Assembly: GCA_963978545.1 (NCBI GenBank)
Contig: OZ021721.1
Span: forward strand, 40,163,348 to 40,227,347
Direction of reading: 5' to 3'
DNA: 64,000 nt
Source of the DNA: Linyphia triangularis
Lineage: Eukaryota > Arthropoda > Arachnida > Araneae > Linyphiidae
The notes under the pieces are model-generated. The model was not told where the DNA came from, did not search any database, and saw nothing but the letters and a program-made list of their open reading frames with translations. Shown here piece after piece: positions 24,740 through 35,715 of the stretch. Each line of letters starts with the position of its first letter. Position 1 is the stretch's first letter. A program made the translations under genes and the position numbers.

Positions 24740-25860
24740 TTGCCACATTTAATAAAAGATTTAAATATAAGCTTTCTTCACTAAGATACCCATATTTATT
24801 CCCTACCATAAAGTTTCATAAATTCCAATCAAATTTCGTTTCGTTACTTGTAGTACTGGCTGTTATAATAGCTTGTTTAGCAACAAAAAAAATGAGTTTG
24901 TAAAAATTAGCTTTAGCAAAATTAAACAAAATAAAAATCATTTCATAATAAATAACAATAAAGATGTTTTGGAATTTCTCAAAAATTAAAAAGTCAATAA
25001 TGTGCACACGTATGATTTCGAAAATTTATTTACCAGAATACCCCATAAAATCTTTTGGATATTTGTGCTAAACTTTTTGAAACTTATCTTGCCGATGAAT
25101 CTATTACTAAAATTTATTGGTTGGAATTATGCAAGTTTAGCATTTTTGAAAACTATTTATTCAGGATTGGATTTTTTCAAATAAAAGAATAGAATACCAT
25201 TGGGTAGCAGTTTCTCAAATTCATTTACAAATATTTTTCTTCATACATATGAAGCTGACTTTATTGCAAATACTAACACAGGGGTTCAGGTATATCGATA
25301 ATCTTATAATCTTTGACAACAATAACTCTGATTCTTTGAGAGATCTTTACCCTATCGAGCTTCCTCAAGTGCATTTACAAATATTTTTCTTCATACATAT
25401 GAAGCTGACTTTATTGCAAATACGAACACAGGGGTTCAGGTAAATCGATAATCTTATAATCTTTGACAACAATAACTCTGATTCTTTGAGAGATCTTTAC
25501 CCTATTGAGCTTGAATTAAAGGAAACAAATACTAATGGAAAACATTCACAATATTTGGATTTGGATATTTTAGTACTGCAAGCTAATACAAGAATCGGTT
25601 TTTATGATAAAAGGTTGGATTTTGAGTTTGAGGTCATTTGTCTTTCCAACTTCCATAGCAATTTGAATAGTAAGATTTTTTATAATATTTTTCATTCTCA
25701 ATTTATTAGGATCATGGATATTTGTAATAATAATGAGGATTTTAATAAGGTTTGCCGACTTTTCAAGGGTAATTTATTAAAAGTAACTATCTCAAAATCT
25801 TTTGTGGATTTAATATTTCATGATTTTGTACTAATTAGGACAATATTTAAATTTTACTGA
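24740..25860 (+). pseudogene. reverse transcriptase remnant, right arm, YIDN
   Basis: Readable blocks in order: YPYLFPTIKFHKFQ (about 24785-24835); HTYDFENLFTRIPHK (about 25001-25045); IPLGSSFSNSFTNIFLHTYE (25196-25255); then, after a frame change, RYIDNLIIFDNNNSDSL (from about 25290), where the second catalytic Asp of YIDD is Asn. The block is repeated because of the 150-bp duplication. The 124-codon open stretch 25486-25860 follows, with RDLYPIELELKETN, SQYLDLDI, GFYDKRLDFEFEV and IFHSQFIRIMDIC. This is the thumb/C-terminal region usually found after YIDD in this RT group. No GIY-YIG endonuclease was seen downstream. Confidence 0.8.
25222..25521 (+). repeat. 150-bp direct tandem duplication inside the right arm
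   Basis: CATTTACAAATATTTTTC through GAGCTT occurs at 25222-25362 and again at 25372-25512, with an exact period of 150 bp and very few mismatches (for example TATATCG against TAAATCG). Both copies contain YIDN. The second junction carries CCTCAAGTG, close to the CTCAAGAG seen at this place in the left arm. The left arm has only one copy, so the duplication happened in the right arm after the inverted pair formed. Microhomology around CTCAA is a plausible cause. Confidence 0.9.
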
Positions 25861-26220
25861 GTAGCCCCAGTAAATGACTATTTTTTTTTTTTTTTTTTTA
25901 ATCTTCAATTTATATTTTGTTATACAGATGGTGACATTAAATTTACTATTTAGAATTTACAGGATTATTTTTCTGCCGGATAGTTCTTTCTGCGGGACAG
26001 TTAAAAGGTATTGTCATAAACTACAAACGTTTTTGCTGTATTATTGTGTTTTATTCAAAGGAGTAAGTTCTCTTGATTATTCTGTTTTTACTCATTTCAT
26101 TGCATTATATACTCATTTTACTGTATTTCTTAGATTTCCTCATTGTTCTGCTGTTGAGGCGTCGGTGTTCAAGAGTTACGTTTAATGCCTTTTTGGCCGT
26201 ACTCTTTCAAGTAAAGCCTC

Positions 26221-26275
26221 CTGGAGGTTTCCGGCTGGTTGAACTCCCTGATGAGAAACCAGTCGGGACCTCCAG
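26221..26275 (+). other. 3'-terminal hairpin of right arm
   Basis: The outer stem CTGGAGGT (26221-26228) pairs perfectly with ACCTCCAG (26268-26275). The inner stem GGCTGGTT pairs with AACCAGTC (one G-U). A UCC/GGG step joins them, so about 19 pairs form with a single bulge. The loop contains CTCCCTGATGAG. Proteins read through it (PPGGFRLVE-type strings) are shadows. Confidence 0.7.
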
Positions 26276-26290
26276 TTCCATATTTAATTT

Positions 26291-28112
26291 TTTTTTTTTT
26301 TTTTTGCAATTTAATGGTTATAAGATCGACAATTGAGCTGCTTTGGTGCCAATGTAGACTTATAATATTATTTTTCACTTTCTGATTCTTTCGCCATATG
26401 TCTTTCATTTTTTACGTAAGTAAATTTGCTTGTATTCGATTTTCAAACAAATAACACCATGAACAATTGCAAATAAACTATTCCCGAATCTAAGGTTTAG
26501 CCTTTGAAATTTTATATTGTTTATATATTTACGTTTTGCATAAAAGGAGACAAAAGTATCGTCATAGAAAACCGTCTATAAACAATAGATAACAGTGCAA
26601 GTAAATGTTAAAATTTATTGTAATTCACGAGATATTGAACCCTAAATCAGAAGCTTTACATATTCTATTTTAAATTACACATATCAATTCTGATGGCATT
26701 TAACATGGATTCAGCTTCAAATTTAAAACAATCGCCTTTTTAGATGGCACTTCTTCCTAAAAAAGATGCCAATAATTCAAATAAAAATCCCCTGCAGATT
26801 TAATTGTCTGATGATATTAATAGTCTTTTCGACTCGTATGAACCAATAAGAATTACAGGTACAGTACTGAATAAAATATCCAATCCTGAAATTCAAAATC
26901 AGTACACTTCACCTAGTTATGATGCAAAATAATAATATTAATATCAATTTCTCTAGTAAGTTGCTGACTCTCAGTAATTACTAGTGCAAGGAAACTTGGA
27001 AACAGCAGACGTTAGGCTAACCTATCAATTAGTTTTCAAATTGAATACATAGCTTTTGGAAATCGATGTTTATATTCTGCTGCAGTTTGTAGCTATGATA
27101 AATTGCATTCCCTATTAATTAACAAGCTGATGTATCATTATCAGAATAATATATTTATATAAATAAGAGATAATTTTATAAGTCACTCCAAAATAATAAA
27201 TATTATAGCTTTTTTAATTATTTTTTAAAACTTATTATTTCCTAAGAAAATAAGTATGAAATTTAAAATGGCTGTAATTTTCTTACAAGTTAAGGAACAC
27301 ATTTACTTATACTTTGGTGGTAAGGTGTCAATGTAAAATAATTTATCTCGGCAATTTTGATGACTAATTGCAAATTCATTAAAAAGCCACGATAGCGTAA
27401 GTGTAAACAATCATACTTTCAAGAAATTCAAAGTTACCTATTTTACTAAAAAAAAATTGCACTTTATAGTGGCAGAAATAGGCAGCTGGAACCATTTACA
27501 TAAAAATAAATTCAAAACTCTGTTTTCAGAAATGAGATCCTTTTTTACAATGATACATGAAATAATTGCAAATGTAAAAAAATAGAAATTTCTGTACAAA
27601 TATTTTTTTCTAAAATACCAACAATTGAAATTTATTAATTAATTAATTAATTTTATAGCCTCTTTAACTAATTTACATTTTTACGATACAGTAGAAACAA
27701 ATTTCAAGTATTTGAATCTTATTTAACACAACATTTAACAGGTAACTTTTGAAATTACAAAGTAATCGGAAAAAATATAAAATAAACGAGAGGATTGTAA
27801 ATTTTGTCTATCAACTATTGTTGTACCATAAAAACATGAATCTAAACTAAAGTTAGGTATAAAGAGCAGGAATAATATACTTTTAAGGCAATTTCTACCC
27901 AAAAAAGTAATATGCCACATTTAATACTCAAAATACATAATCTTCATTCAAACTATTTGATTGGGTTAACTTTTCTGAAATAAATTCTCTACAGTTTGCA
28001 CATTCTTGTATAAAGTGTGGCGTCGTTTCTCGATGACGTACACAAACCTGCTTCAAACCATCGTTTTGACAGGTTAGAAGACAGATTTCCTCTCACCTAT
28101 CAGCTTTTGCAC

Positions 28113-28145
<33 letters not shown>

Positions 28146-28924
28146 TTATTATTCGCTTAGTGCATAAAGAAGGAATAACCTACATATATACTTTTGAGTA
28201 TGAAAATATATTTTCTTCTCAATAAAATAAAGTTGCAATCCAAGAATATTTATTTTATATATGTTGGAAAAAGAATCGAAACAATGCTTTAAATGATAAC
28301 GTAGTTATAATCGCTGTAGGTGAAAATGATGCGAATAACTTATAAAACGTCATATATAATATTAAATAAAATTTTAAATGTCATAAATTGTTATAAATTG
28401 TAATTGAAAATTTATAATTAATATCATTTCAAAATTTGAATTAAAAATACATATATATTTCATTATATAAGATAAATATTTTAAGTTAGGCCATTGTAAG
28501 ATTTGAGATTTTAAAATTTATTACAATACAATTGATTTCATACCAACGTGACATGTATTTAGAATGACTACTAATTTAAAGAAAAGTAGTTCCTTTAATT
28601 TAGGTATATTTTTTAAATATTAGTATATTTAAAATCCAATTTTCCAAATATTCCAATTATCCTAATTGGCCACACTCTCCTTAAAATGGCAAACTAAAAA
28701 AGTCTTTAAACTAGAGTTATCACATCAACAGATTAGAAAGATTATGTACCATAAATTCCGTAACAAACTCAGTGCGGCTGAATGCCATCAGAAATGTTTG
28801 AAAGGATGAATTCTCTGAAATATAGGCATCAATACTGTTTCTTATGATAACAATCAAAGTTTGGTTTCAGGATATTAAATCTGTAAATTTTCGACATTGA
28901 AGATGAACCATGTTCTTTCCACCA
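26291..28924. other. non-coding AT-rich DNA with a long T tract
   Basis: No gene. It contains an AATT repeat run near 27636-27652 and 28 consecutive T at 28117-28144. The short motif GTGGCAGAAATAGGCAG near 27470 recurs near 45434 and may be a fragment of a dispersed repeat. Confidence 0.5.
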
Positions 28925-30600
28925 GTGGCGGTTTTAAGATTTTTCTGAGAGGGAGAGGGGCGCAACACTGTGCCTTAGCCAGGACGAAATAGAATATTTA
29001 AAAAAGTTTTTTAAAAAAATCTATGCAGTGTTAAAAGAATATACTTCAAGATAATGAATATACATTGATTACTCCCCCCGCCCCCCTTCTTCACATTTCT
29101 GATTTCGTGGTTAACACTGCCCTTTTGTTTTTATATTACCTATTTTATTTTAAAAATAAATTGTATTAAAAATGTACCGTACATTTTAAACATTTTAGAA
29201 AAACTAAATCCCCAAAGGTATCGATTATACTGAAGAAATTCCAATGAAAGTGGAAACTTGCTACTTTTGTTTGTGACTAACTGACTAAGTATAAGTCCTA
29301 TATTATACTTACGTCAATCTGGGAAATCACCAATTGTACATCAAATTTTAACATATTCATAACATATTTATGCAGTGAGCTTAAAAAGAAATACGTTGTT
29401 TTAATGGATAATCCATTGCTACTCAAGTAATTTAAAGAATGCAGGGAAAATTTGTTTTTGAAAGAGAATGTTTTACTAATAATTTTAATATTTTTAATTA
29501 GGCAATAGAAACAAAATACAATTTAAATACTAAACAGTTATTACGAAACAAATTCCAGTCTCTTCTTTTTCCCCCCCCCCCCTTTTTTTTTGCAAATTTG
29601 CAAATAGATCTATAACGCGATCAATGTTAACATTAATGTCAGAGTGCGAATGAAGGAGAGAAGTAAAATAATAAAATACACCCGTTTTGAAAAAAAAAGA
29701 AGAAAAAAAAACCTCGAATACCCTCATTTTCAAATTACGCTACAAAATACTCGCCAACCTTAAAAATACCGGTTTGCAGGTGATTACGTGTCAATTGGCA
29801 AGGCTGCACAAGCAATATTATTGATAAAAACATCTCTTTTCTAAGATAATTTGGTTTTTGGCTAAATATTTCTCCTTTGGCGATTTTCTTGATTTTGAGA
29901 TCTGACGATTTTTTGCGATTTTTATTGGGTTGTTGGCGATTCCCTCTATCTGAGAGTTGGCCGCCTTGATCCAAAAAGTCAACCTCTCATTATTCTTTTT
30001 CCCCCAAGTTGGCGCATTGGCGTTGAACATTACGCAAGTGAGAGACAAAATCTTTCACTCCCACCCGACAGAAAGGAAATCGGGAATCAGGGGACCTGGA
30101 GGACTGGAAGAATATTTATTGATAATTTGATACCAGAATACTTTTAACAGAAAGGGATGGGTTTTGAAGTGTTGTGAAGATGTCTTCAAGATCAAAAGGA
30201 TGGAGATTTGAATACTCGTACAATCATCCAACTTCCGTTTGAACGGGAAAGGAGAAAGCTACAAAAAGAGCCTTGATCCAAAAATAATCTTCTTTTTGTT
30301 TGATTTTTTTGGAAATTAGCTGAAAATCGAAATATACTTGTTGCATGAACTTATTGAAAACAAAAATATTGAATTTATTTTTTTTTTTTTTTTTTGTAAA
30401 TTGTAAAAAAAAAATTGCCAGGTGGGGGGAGGGGCACCCCCGGCTGGATACACCAAGGCTTGCCACCCTATTGAAATTGATTGTAGCATTGATCAATACA
30501 GAAATGTGCGCGAACTATTGCGATAATGCGTTACGTTTGCCAAAAAACAATAGTTAACACTCTGCAATGCATGAATGTAACATTCAAATGCAACCGCTGA
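28925..30600. other. unassigned, GC-richer repeat-like DNA
   Basis: No confident gene. 28925-29120 starts with a CAGTGGCGG motif and has C-rich and G-rich tracts. 29740-30060 is locally less AT-rich and contains repeated GGCGATT/GCGATTTTT motifs. Two overlapping minus-strand frames (29735-29974 and 29818-30048) are open across it, one rich in Lys and Asn, and neither is recognised. 30414-30440 is a purine/C-rich hairpin (GGTGGGG ... CACCCC). The segment is probably built from old repeats. Confidence 0.4.
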
Positions 30601-31317
30601 GTGACTGTTGCAGACAAGCTCAAGAGAAAAGTGGTCTGTTCGGCTTTGCTTAGAGATCAAACGAAAGAGAAAATTCTTAGCAGAAATGTGACCTGTGATG
30701 AAAAATGGGTGTACGACAACAATACAAGCCGTAAAAAGGGTGCTCAGCACCTGAGGAATCTGCAGGCATGTAGACAAAGCGAGCAATAACTAACAAAAAG
30801 GTGCTTCTCTATGGGGATGTGGTGGGATTGTTGCAGAATTTTCTGTGAAGAGTACCTGAAAAGCGGACATATAAGCAGTAAAGTATACAGCAACATGCCA
30901 ATCAAAGTTCATGATGCTCTTTACGAAAAACGAGGAAACGAGATCAGGAGGAAGGGGATTCTCTTCCATCAAGATAACGCCCTGCCACATATTAGTACGA
31001 TGACCGGCTGGATATAATGAGCTGGAATGAGATTTGATACAACATCCACCATATTTGGAAACTTTTCATTCACTTCTGTGAAGAGATTGACCTCATTTAT
31101 ATTTAACCAAGACATAGCTCCCTTGGATTTATGTCTGTTTTCATATCTGCACCTGCATCTTGATGGCACAATCTTCAATTCAAATGAGGTAGTTATAAAT
31201 GAGGTCAATCTCTTCACAGAAGTGAATGAAAAGTTTCCAAAAAGTTTGAAGGTGATTTCAGATTTGACTACTATCCTCATTAGCTCTGCTTTTTTCGTAT
31301 GTATTTATGATTTTTAA
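30601..31317 (+). pseudogene. mariner transposase pseudogene, 5'-truncated
   Basis: The plus strand gives mariner blocks in order: NVTCDEKWVYDNN (about 30686-30724), with the first catalytic Asp; a WWDC block (about 30820-30830); GILFHQDNALPH (30957-30992), with the second catalytic Asp; LIQHPPY (about 31034-31053) in another frame; DIAPLDLCLF (about 31111-31140), the third catalytic region; and LDGTIFNSNE (about 31159-31188), followed by a short C-terminus ending at the stop 31315-31317. In intact mariners HPPYSPD runs straight into the third block. Here a 48-bp inverted insertion separates HPPY from it. Stops at 30787, 31015 and 31018 and frameshifts confirm a dead copy. Most of the N-terminal DNA-binding domain and the terminal repeats are not found. 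Confidence 0.85.
31054..31101. repeat. 48-bp inverted copy inserted in the mariner pseudogene
   Basis: 31054-31101 is the exact reverse complement of 31194-31241, 92 bp further on. The downstream copy sits in the native position (it encodes NEVNLFTEVNEKFPK, expected after NSNE). The upstream copy interrupts the HPPY-to-third-Asp region. The upstream copy is therefore the derived one, pasted in backwards without mutation. Confidence 0.93.
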
Positions 31318-31908
31318 ATAAAAAATATTTTGGCCGAGAACTTTTTCTCAAGCTGATATTATAACAGTTTATTTTCCTAATTCCAACTCTCCAGTTTAAT
31401 TTCCTAACTCTTCAAATTCCTTTGGTTTTCTATTTATTCACTCACAGGAAATCAGGAAATTTTTTATTCATAACCCATATTGAGCAACCCTACTAATAAA
31501 AGTAAATATGCAATTTTGTATAATTTCTGAATCTGCAACCAAGTGTCACTGCATTTCACAAAAATGTTAAATTAATTTATATAGGAGATAATGAACTATC
31601 AACAAATATTGTTTTTGTGTCTTATTTCCCTAAACTTGCTAATTAAAAGTAGAAATGATAATTCTTAAACTTAGAATATTCTCTATTGAGTTGATGATAT
31701 GTGATATGTTAACCATTTTAAAAAAATAATTTAACATTTGTTTCGGAAAATATTTCTTTTGGGAACGGCCATAAACATATTTATCGATACACTAGTATTA
31801 TTTTAATTTAAGCTAATTACTATTTTCAAAGTCTTAACTTGCCTGTAAATGTTTACGCAGCGAAAAATGTATTATTATACCTTATCCATCTACATTAGTA
31901 AAACTGTG

Positions 31909-32098
31909 CTTTAGACCACCTAATGGCTGTGGGGTTAGCTCTCTGGCCTCGCGCTCTGGCCATGCCAAAGGTGCCGGGTAAAATCTTGGGTTAGGCATGG
32001 ATGTCCGTTGAGGTTTGGAATCCACGTTAAGTTGTAGGTCCCATCCTGATTAGGCATCATTGTGCATAAAGTTACGTCGTTGAGTGCACAAACCAACC
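31909..32098 (+). mobile_element. tRNA-derived SINE, family B, with probable target duplication
   Basis: The head begins CTAATGGCTGTGGGGTTAGC, has a degraded B box (GTGCCGGGTAAAATCTTGGG) and the family B body TTAGGCATGGATGTCCG, then GGAATCCACGTTAAGTTG, ending CACAAACCAACC. Flanks AGTAAAACTGTG (31897-31908) and AATAAAACTATG (32099-32110) match at 10 of 12 positions, a likely decayed target duplication. The broken B box suggests an older copy than the one at 36492. Confidence 0.85.
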
Positions 32099-32110
32099 AA
32101 TAAAACTATG

Positions 32111-33723
32111 TCCCATGCATTGTTTAAATCCTTAAATAAAACAAAGTAATGAAAACGTTTTGGCTTACGCAAAAGAAAAAAATTCATTTGCTAAAAGTAA
32201 TGCTTAACAAACTGTTTTTTAATAGATGAAATTCATATTAAACTCTATGTAAATACAAAGGAAGGAGTTTTCTATGTCTGTAGTATAATAAAGTAAAGGG
32301 TGTTACTTGAGCATTTTCCTTCATACCCCAAAGCATTTGTTAAAACTATAAAGAAAAAGTTCAAATTTTGGCCGTTAAAACAATATCTGCCATTATACTC
32401 CATGGCATAGCGAATGAAATTAATGTCAATCTTGAAATGAATTACTTTATATTGATGGGCATCTTGATAGGCAATAGTGCTATAAATTGAAACCTATCTC
32501 CTATATCAATACTCTATCCTCCTAAACTAGCATTGATCATCCATCCCATTTTTTACAAAATTGATTGGAGACATGTTCCTAAATGAATAGAAACAACTTG
32601 AACAAGAAAATTGCAGGGAAGTGTATCACTTTTTCCAGATTTTTAGGAACTGCCTGCATGGTTGAATTGAATGGTAAAACATCGTAGAACGTAGCTTCAT
32701 TTGCTACACTGAAAAGCTTTGCGATTTAGAATTAAACAATATTGGGTACTTACTTATTATCTAGTTAACAAAGTCCAACCAAAACCAAAACTGTCCCCAA
32801 AAGGCAGCTTTAGCGCTATTATAGGATAACAGTGAGATCACAACAAGCTGCGCAAATCTCTGTATCTGAAACCTTCCTTTTTTGCTTTGGTAAAAACGCG
32901 CTAAGCTGCCTTTTAGCGATAGTTTCGATTTTGCCAAAAATAGTCGACGGCATAATACGTGACTAAACAGTGAAATGGATATTATTTTTAAGTATACAGA
33001 TGCGGCTTAATACATAGCATAACATGCAAGTGATTTAATAATGTTCGAACCAATTTGAAAATAAAATATAAAAAGAACATATTTCAAGAATCTTTAACTG
33101 CTTCTTCTGATGAATTCTGATTATCATAAGAAATAAATTTTTCTTTATGATTTTTTAGATTGGCAGGACTATTGCAAAAGTGTTGTTTGTACGAAAGAAA
33201 TCTTTTCGAGCACTAGTTACTGTGATGAAGCTATGTTCATCACAATGGTAATGGCGGGAGACTCCAACAGAAAGATTATGACATCCCCCCCTTTTGTGCC
33301 AGTCCAGCTGCGACCTGTAAACGCGGCGTCTGACCAACAAACGTAAAACTTACTCCCAAAGTGTAATGCATCGTATAACCATTTGTCAAGGAAGCTAGGC
33401 ATAGGTAGACATTGGCCACATTTTTAGACACTTTCTTGACAGTAAGGAAGGATTTAGGACACCCACACCACTACTACAAACATTAACCGCTTTGCCAACC
33501 AGGGGATACGAAGGAGTGTTTGTGACAGCCTTCTCTTCTTAGAGGTGACCAATTGTAAGTACGGAACACACCTCTCTCTTCAATACGACCAATAAGTGAG
33601 TTTTTAAGAGGTTTGAAAAAGTCAAGATGAGAGAACACATATTTGACTTTGACATTCTATGCTAAGACTCTCCACTTTACAGTCATCTTAGATTCTTAAC
33701 TCTCTCATGACCCTTTTTTACAG
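32111..33723. other. non-coding apart from a small MITE
   Basis: Contains the palindromic MITE at 32779-32938. At 33155-33420 the minus strand has two overlapping frames with protein-like composition (one contains DKWLYDALHFGSKFYVCW) and a possible acceptor and donor around 33353-33393. I recognise no family and do not call it a gene. Confidence 0.4.
32779..32938. mobile_element. palindromic MITE, about 160 bp
   Basis: The left arm (about 32783-32821) and right arm (about 32893-32933) are inverted copies centred on AAAAGGCAGCTTTAGCGC and its complement. Each is about 38 bp with roughly four of five positions matching. The loop of about 70 bp holds no coding sequence. The arrangement is that of a small fold-back MITE. 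The superfamily and target duplication are not resolved. Confidence 0.6.
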
Positions 33724-33808
33724 GCCAGAGTCCTGTAATTATTTTGAACTCTAATTTTGATCACGACCGTGATGGATCGCGTACCTGTTTCCTCAAGCCC
33801 GATCTGGG
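33724..33808 (+). CDS. candidate 85-nt internal exon of an unknown gene
   Basis: A strong acceptor (TTCTTAAC branch-like site, then CCCTTTTTTACAG) precedes 33724, and a consensus donor (GGG followed by GTAAGT) follows 33808. One frame is open throughout, entering with two bases and leaving with two. It reads QSPVIILNSNFDHDRDG then SRTCFLKPDLG. The other two frames contain stops. The peptide is not recognised. It is on the strand opposite the 15.7-kb exon, so it would be a different gene. A chance match or a transposon fragment is possible. Confidence 0.35.
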
Positions 33809-35284
33809 GTAAGTCTGATTTGCGTGTAGTCTTGTAACCCTATTGCGAAATAAAATGAATTGTTTAAATCTTGATACAGCTGCTGTCATTCCTTTGACTT
33901 TTACCTATTCTAATTTTGGCAATTTTAGGATTGTATTAGATCTGGTGTTTTAGATACATTAAAAATACACTATACGAACTAAAGATGCTGATTTTAAATG
34001 CAAATATTAAATGGAATTTATTTATCTGAGCAGCCTTCACTACAGTTACATTTTATTATTATTTTTTCTAATGACACCTTGCTATGATATTTATAATTAC
34101 AATTGATTTTAACGATGGTTGTTGTAGTTGAGCTCGTAATTTAAATAATTGTCATCGAAATATTTATTTATGAGAAATATTTTGTTATTTAAAAATAATA
34201 ATGAATTTTTTAAATTCTAAATTTATATAAAATTTGGCAAAAATAGTTATTTTTATGCCAAAAAAGGAAGGAATATATATTATACACAGTTTTCATCAAT
34301 TACTATAAAATAATAAAAGTCAAAATGTATCCTCTGCTGAGTTAAAATTTATACTTTTGGAAAAGGTAAAAAAAAGTTAATTTATTCTAAACATTTATAC
34401 ACTTTAACCTTTTTTTTTTTTTTTTTTTTTTTTTTACCAGATAAATCAATTCATTTACACAACCACACTTCTCAAAATGTAATCCGTGGATATATGAGCA
34501 CGAAACTCAAACAACCGATTAATTTATCTCATACTTTGAAAACAGGTTTGATAATTAATCTTAACCTCCATTTCCTTTGTCGCACCGAACCACAACTCAG
34601 ACATTAATAGAGTTCTAAAATATATCATTTAAAGACTTGGGACCAGAATCCGTTGTGACGGATCTTATCATTTATCTCTTTCGGACTCAGAGCCCTTATT
34701 ACGTCAAAGTAATTACATGTCTGTCAATAATAGGCACACTTCACATTAAAGCTATTCGAGACATTGGTCATTAAAATCCTATTAATATGATTTGTATTTT
34801 ATTATTTCAGATTGAAAAGTTTTCAAAATTTTCAGATTTAAATCATTTGTATTTGCCAAACTAATTAATTTGATAATTGGACTATTTATCTGTGGATTAA
34901 ATGTGTTTAATCAATATGAAAAGATAAAAAAAACTTTTTAAAAACTCATAAATATATTGCACGCCAAATATTTGTATAAGAAATTCTACAGAAGAAAATG
35001 TGTAATTTTAACACTAAATATCCGCGTTTGATTTAATATTTATAATATTTGTAGTTTTCAGAATATTTGAAACATCCAAGTAAAATCGTGGTTAATGTTC
35101 CTAACATTTCTCAACAACAGAAGAACTATACTTTTTCGTTAGTAGATTATGATTTCTTTTGGTTTTTATCTGTCTTATACAGATTGAGTTTAAAGTCGCG
35201 CTTATCGAAGTTTATCTGGCCTCATAAGTACCAGTTTGAAAATTTAAACAAAATTAAATCATTACAGTAATTAGTTGAAACGTC
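33809..35284. other. non-coding AT-rich DNA
   Basis: No gene. It includes 26 consecutive T at 34410-34435. Confidence 0.5.
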
Positions 35285-35715
35285 GGCTTTTATTTTTAGC
35301 CGAAAAATTTTAGATGTTACAATAAATATACGAAATGACATCCTCTTTCGCGAAATAAAAAAGCATGTTCGTTTTACCAGATTTCGTGAGACTCTGAGGT
35401 GCATGGCAGTATTGTTATTAGAATGGCTGTTGTGATGGTCTCTTTCAGCTCAACAATCATGTGTGGACTATTTATTGGGTGGGCGCGGGAACATCATTTT
35501 TTCTTCTCTCAGTTTTTCAGTGTCCAAAAAGGAGAGCCTATTGACTCTTTGCTTGTTAAATACTGATCCATTTGTGCTGAAGCGGTGAACTAATAAGGTT
35601 ACCAATGAGTTATTAGGTACTGCCACATCAAGATTTTTCTTTCGAAGCTTTTCAATGACGTAAGCATATGACTTTCGAGCAAAATAACACTCTAACATAT
35701 TTATTCGCTATTCCT
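35285..35715 (-). pseudogene. mariner-type transposase with internal deletion: N-terminus joined to C-terminus
   Basis: The minus-strand frame 35698-35468 encodes the helix-turn-helix N-terminal domain of SETMAR-like mariner transposases. It opens MLECYFARKSYAYVIEKLRK, continues VPNNSLVTLLVHRF, NGSVFNK and LDTEKLREE. Only about 12 residues later the sequence changes to the extreme C-terminus of the same type of protein: ELKETITTAIL (about 35424-35456), then VSRNLVKRTCFFISRKR (about 35345-35396) after a frame change. About 200 residues carrying the whole catalytic core are missing. This is the structure of a non-autonomous deletion derivative. It belongs to the same broad group as the remnant at 7.9-8.8 kb. 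Terminal repeats were not established. Confidence 0.75.

Larger units (their letters stand above)
24737..26290 (+). mobile_element. right arm of inverted pair: reverse-transcriptase element (Penelope-like)
   Basis: This is the longer of the two head-to-head copies. It starts at the junction with the left arm. Its first ~105 bp form the spacer between the arms and still encode RT sequence (YPYLFPTIKFHKFQ). The element continues through the RT region, an internal 150-bp duplication, a T tract at about 25879-25899 and a 3' region with the terminal hairpin 26221-26275. It ends near CCAGTTCCATATTTAAT before a T run. It is truncated at the 5' end. A YIDN substitution and frameshifts show it is dead. 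Confidence 0.75.

Noticed and set aside
28925..29120. hAT-like element starting CAGTGGCGG
   Set aside because: No matching inverted end and no clear 8-bp target duplication were found.
30493..30990. minus-strand frames over the mariner region
   Set aside because: They lie antisense to the recognised mariner blocks and have no motifs of their own.
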